From positions 1 through 8,434 of the forward strand of contig JAITOP010000339.1 of assembly GCA_031289895.1 (NCBI GenBank): 8,434 nt of DNA, written 5' to 3'. Below the pieces are notes generated by a model. It saw only the letters and a list, made by a program, of their open reading frames with translations, made no database searches and was not told the origin of the DNA. The stretch comes from Prevotellaceae bacterium. GTDB taxonomy: Bacteria > Bacteroidota > Bacteroidia > Bacteroidales > UBA932. Made by a program: the position numbers and the translations under genes. Position 1 is the stretch's first letter. Each line of letters opens with the position of its first letter. This document shows, piece by piece, positions 5,614 through 8,434 of the stretch.

Positions 5614-6060
5614 ATGAATACAAATATCTTAAAATTAGCAGCAATATTGCTGTGTTTGGCAGGAAGTTTTGCTTGTAAGCAAAATGAAACAGACTCAAAT
5701 AATATTCCATTTATTGATTATTCTTCGGCTGGAATAGATTGCAAGTGGGAAATTATTAATGATAATGAAGTTATTGTGATTAACAGTCAAAGCGAAATGG
5801 ATGAATATGTTACTTTTTATCCTGAAGATGAACCTAAAATAGACTTCAATAAAAGTACTTTATTATTAGCAAAAGTTTGTGCGCAGTATGGCATTGATTC
5901 TGTATCTAAAAATTTACTTGAAATAGAAAGTAAATATATATTAGATGTTACTATTGTGTTAACTTATGCAAATGTTGCAGAAAATAGACGTATTTTTATG
6001 GTAACAAATAAATTAAAGCATCAAAATGTGGAATTAAAGGTTAATATTATTAGAAATTAA
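5614..6060 (+). CDS. Lipoprotein, 148 aa, second tandem paralog
   Basis: Same length and architecture as the preceding gene: signal peptide ending at C21, then KQNETDSNNIPFIDYSSAG and a beta-rich domain with EPKIDFNKSTLLL. By hand count 120 of 148 residues are identical. The differences are not even: 11 fall in residues 86-102, 23 of 28 in residues 59-126, and the last 22 residues are identical. Residue 89 is cysteine here and serine in copy 1. The changed segment follows the IDFNKSTLLL strand, probably a loop-strand region exposed in the folded protein. Leader and terminal regions are shared, pointing to duplication followed by change of the central part. Product probably anchored in the outer membrane; function unknown, with PrcB-like resemblance as for copy 1. 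Confidence 0.85.
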   Translation: MNTNILKLAAILLCLAGSFACKQNETDSNNIPFIDYSSAGIDCKWEIINDNEVIVINSQSEMDEYVTFYPEDEPKIDFNKSTLLLAKVCAQYGIDSVSKNLLEIESKYILDVTIVLTYANVAENRRIFMVTNKLKHQNVELKVNIIRN

Positions 6061-6121
6061 AATTATGAAAAAATTAACAATTAATCACTTTATTTTTTAA
6101 CAATTAAAATATAAAAAAATT

Positions 6122-6742
6122 ATGAATACAAATATATTAAAATTAACAGTAATATTGTTTGCTTTGGCAGGAAGTTATGCCTGCCAAAAAGAAAATGTAG
6201 ATGACATACATTTTAAGGAAATAAGCATAGGTAGCGAAAACCCATCAATTAATTATTCTTCCGATGGAATAGAATTTAATTTTTGCTTACTTAATGCAGA
6301 GGGCAAACCTTCAACAATATTTAATGAAGGTGAAAATTTTAGTTTTTATTTGAAAACTACAAATAATAGAGATGAAACGTTATTTTTTGACTATGACTTT
6401 ATAAATAATGATCACCCTGCATTTTGCCGAGTATATGATTCTGAACAGAAAGATTATGGCAAACCATTTAAAGTTGTAAGCGTAGGAACACGTTTTGTGA
6501 CTAATGCAATTTATCTTTTTGATCCTGATCAAGATTTTACCTTTCAAGTCTCATGGGTGGATAATAGAAATGGTTGGGGTTGGTATAATGTAGGGTTTGA
6601 AAATACACAACGGGATTATTTACTTAAAGGTTCGTATTATACAGAGTTTGAACACAATTTTGTTTTTAGACGTACATTAGACGAGGATGAAAACTCCTTG
6701 AAAATTAAAGTGAAATTTAAAATAAATTTTGAAATAAAATGA
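6122..6742 (+). CDS. Lipoprotein, 206 aa, third paralog with a different mature domain
   Basis: The leader, spacer repeat and signal peptide (MNTNILKLTVILFALAGSYA, then C21) match the two preceding genes. So does a short YSSxGIE/D motif at 45-51. After that the protein is unrelated to the first two. Directly after C21 comes QKENVDD, close to the QKDDE-type lipoprotein export signal described in Bacteroidota such as Capnocytophaga, so surface exposure is likely. The mature domain looks like an immunoglobulin-like beta sandwich: FNEGENFSFYLKTTNNRDET at about 68-87, then LFFDYDF, with similar strands to the end. The NEGE-xFSFYLKTTNN stretch loosely recalls BsuPI-type proteinase-inhibitor domains; this is only a hint. 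The stop overlaps the next start (ATGA), so translation is coupled to the protease gene. Confidence 0.85.
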   Translation: MNTNILKLTVILFALAGSYACQKENVDDIHFKEISIGSENPSINYSSDGIEFNFCLLNAEGKPSTIFNEGENFSFYLKTTNNRDETLFFDYDFINNDHPAFCRVYDSEQKDYGKPFKVVSVGTRFVTNAIYLFDPDQDFTFQVSWVDNRNGWGWYNVGFENTQRDYLLKGSYYTEFEHNFVFRRTLDEDENSLKIKVKFKINFEIK

Positions 6743-8434
6743 AAAAGATAGTTGTATTTTTAATAATATTAGTATATTCTGTCAAAGGATTTACACAAGT
6801 TCATACTTGTTTTTTTGAAAATAAGGATGCATTTGAACATTACCCAATGTTGCAGGCAGTTTCGTTACAATCTGTTGAGGCAAAAAAGATGCAGTCGTTT
6901 GATGTTGCAAAATTATTGAAAGAAGATAAACAGAACGAGGACTTAAGCGATATTCCTTTTCGCTTTGGCTATACTTTTGATGTAAATTACACACTAAATG
7001 ATGGTGTTTGGGAGAGACATAGAGGCAACAATGTTTGGAGTCTTAAAATAAAATCAGAAGGAGCATATTCGTTAAATTTTATTTTTGAAGAATTATATCT
7101 TACAGAAGATGAGCAATTATTTATTTTTAATTCAAGCGGGACTATGGTTTATGGTCCCGTAACAAAGGAACAAAATATACAGAAAGATGAAACATTTCTT
7201 ACGGATGTTATAATAGGAGATGAAGTTATTATTCAACTTGTAGGAACAAAGGTTTCGGAGTATAAGGAAAAATCTTTTTTACGAATCAGCAAGGTTGTGC
7301 ATGGATACAAAAACATATTTGCTTCCATAACAGAAAATAATATTGTACAGTCATTGGGGCAATCGGCAATCTGTAATAATGATATGGCATGTTATCCCAA
7401 CTGGGAGTTAGAGTCCAATGCTGTTGCACTTGTATTGTTATCAAATGGGACAGAAGCCTGTTCAGGTTCATTGTTGAACAATACAAGCCAAAATTATAAG
7501 CCATATTTTTTAAGTGCTTTTCACTGCATTGATGCAGACCAAAATGGAGTAATAAGTACGACAGAAAAAAATAATGCTCAAAATTGGATGTTTAGGTTTA
7601 AATACAAAAAGTCAACTTGTAACGGAAGTACGGTAACAAGTTATGTTACATATAATCAAGCCACTTTTAGAGCAGCATGGTTAAATACTGATTTTTTGCT
7701 AATGGAACTTTCTAATTTCAATGCATCTACTGCCAATGTTACATATTTAGGATGGGATAGAACAGGTAATAATCCTTCATCAGGTACATGTATTCATCAT
7801 CCTCGTGGAGATGCAATGAAGATTTCATTTGATAATAATACAATTACATCTAACACAAGTCCTATTCCATGGGACCCTGTAGGAACAATAATATCTCCTG
7901 TAAACACTCATTGGGTTGTTGAATTTGATAATGGTGTCGTTGAACATGGCTCATCTGGTGCTCCTTTATTTGACCAAAATAAACGTGTTGTTGGACAATT
8001 ACATGGGAATCATAATTATAATCAATATATCTCCTATTGTAATCAACCTCAAGCAGAGTATGGAAAGTTTAATGCTTCATGGGTAGGAGGAGGAAGTGAC
8101 GCTACAGGATTATGTAAATGGTTAGACCTAACAAATTCTGGTACTGAAGTATTAGATGCATTGATATATATCACAGGCAACGACAACCCTTACAGTTTTC
8201 AACAAGTTACCTATACTATTCCAAATTTGCCCACAGGAACAAATGTAACATGGAGCGGCAGCAGCAATGTAAATATCATTAGCGGGCAAGGAACAAATCA
8301 GGTTACAATTTCAGTATGTGGAGGAGACGCTGCAACTTTAACATCTACGCTTTCGGGTATGGTTAATACAGTACTCACTAAAAACCTAACTGTAAATAAT
8401 GGAACATTCACCGTTAACCGGTATTTAAATAATA
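6739..8434 (+). CDS. Secreted trypsin-fold serine protease, lysyl-endopeptidase-like, partial at right edge
   Basis: Translation from ATG 6739 stays open to the edge (565 codons). A signal peptide, MKKIVVFLIILVYSVKGFTQ, has a typical Bacteroidota cleavage after Q20. A pro-region of about 200 residues follows. The catalytic domain has C241 (ACSGSLL), H262 in SAFHCID, D318 in TDFLLMEL, and S406 in HGSSGAPLF, followed by VVGQLHGNH. The triad, the CIHHPRGDAMKISF segment and the C241/C263 pair around the histidine are typical of lysyl endopeptidases (Lys-C type). In that family an aspartate two residues before the YG of the DQYG-like motif sets Lys specificity; here the motif is AEYG (A439, E440), so specificity may differ. 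From about 480 an Ig/PKD-like domain begins (WSGSSNVNIISGQGTNQ). A type IX secretion C-terminal signal would lie beyond the window. The four-base overlap couples it to the lipoprotein upstream. Confidence 0.9.
   Translation, partial: MKKIVVFLIILVYSVKGFTQVHTCFFENKDAFEHYPMLQAVSLQSVEAKKMQSFDVAKLLKEDKQNEDLSDIPFRFGYTFDVNYTLNDGVWERHRGNNVWSLKIKSEGAYSLNFIFEELYLTEDEQLFIFNSSGTMVYGPVTKEQNIQKDETFLTDVIIGDEVIIQLVGTKVSEYKEKSFLRISKVVHGYKNIFASITENNIVQSLGQSAICNNDMACYPNWELESNAVALVLLSNGTEACSGSLLNNTSQNYKPYFLSAFHCIDADQNGVISTTEKNNAQNWMFRFKYKKSTCNGSTVTSYVTYNQATFRAAWLNTDFLLMELSNFNASTANVTYLGWDRTGNNPSSGTCIHHPRGDAMKISFDNNTITSNTSPIPWDPVGTIISPVNTHWVVEFDNGVVEHGSSGAPLFDQNKRVVGQLHGNHNYNQYISYCNQPQAEYGKFNASWVGGGSDATGLCKWLDLTNSGTEVLDALIYITGNDNPYSFQQVTYTIPNLPTGTNVTWSGSSNVNIISGQGTNQVTISVCGGDAATLTSTLSGMVNTVLTKNLTVNNGTFTVNRYLNN

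Larger units (their letters stand above)
5109..6121 (+). repeat. Tandem duplication, 505-base unit (gene plus leader)
   Basis: The start codons at 5109 and 5614 are exactly 505 bases apart, and the next at 6122 is 508 further. Each unit holds a 447-base gene followed by a near-identical 58-61-base spacer. The spacer has a short ATG frame (MKKLTINHFIF) and one copy of the AACAATTAATCAC repeat. The two full units are the same length with no indel inside the genes. The pattern indicates recent unequal recombination. Confidence 0.8.

Noticed and set aside
6791..7504. Two minus-strand open frames (67 and 72 codons) opposite the protease gene
   Set aside because: They overlap a well-supported protease reading frame and show no recognisable motif or initiation context.

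Overview
The window is AT-rich DNA from a member of the Bacteroidota (Bacteroidetes). Four things point there: TAnnTTTG-type promoter boxes instead of sigma70 boxes; A-rich leaders without Shine-Dalgarno sequences in front of genes; a Bacteroidota-style cobalamin-dependent methionine synthase; and lipoproteins plus a large secreted lysyl-endopeptidase-like protease of the kind these bacteria export. I cannot name a genus.

Left part (1-1262), accessory DNA. An IS3-family insertion sequence enters from the left edge on the minus strand and ends at 424 with a TG...CA-type terminal repeat. Its orfA looks broken by a one-base deletion near its start. It still carries a textbook A9G slippery run leading into the truncated orfB. 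The IS sits about 100 bases downstream of a minus-strand promoter with a boxA-like motif, so it may have cut a leader off from the gene or RNA it served. Next come two REP-like hairpins (581-650), a small HTH regulator gene on the minus strand (686-931) with an operator-like inverted repeat before its start, and a 166-base imperfect palindrome (981-1146).

Middle (1263-4772). This is a complete metH on the minus strand with all four modules. The zinc and cobalamin ligands are intact, but the start of the reactivation domain is unusual. It appears monocistronic, with no room for a cobalamin riboswitch between its promoter and start codon.

Right part (4773-8434), plus strand and divergent from metH. 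A TATATTTG promoter box precedes a possible 29-codon leader ORF with a hairpin and an AT-rich repeat tract. Three lipoprotein genes follow. The first two are 148-residue tandem paralogs in an exact 505-base unit. The third reuses the same leader and signal peptide on a different mature domain. The third overlaps by four bases (ATGA) a gene for a secreted trypsin-fold protease of the lysyl endopeptidase type, which runs off the right edge.

I read the right part as one operon: surface or periplasmic lipoproteins made together with an exported protease. The first two resemble PrcB-like proteins and the third loosely resembles a BsuPI-type fold, so accessory, chaperone or inhibitor roles toward the protease are possible. 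This is inference and needs structural and homology searches.
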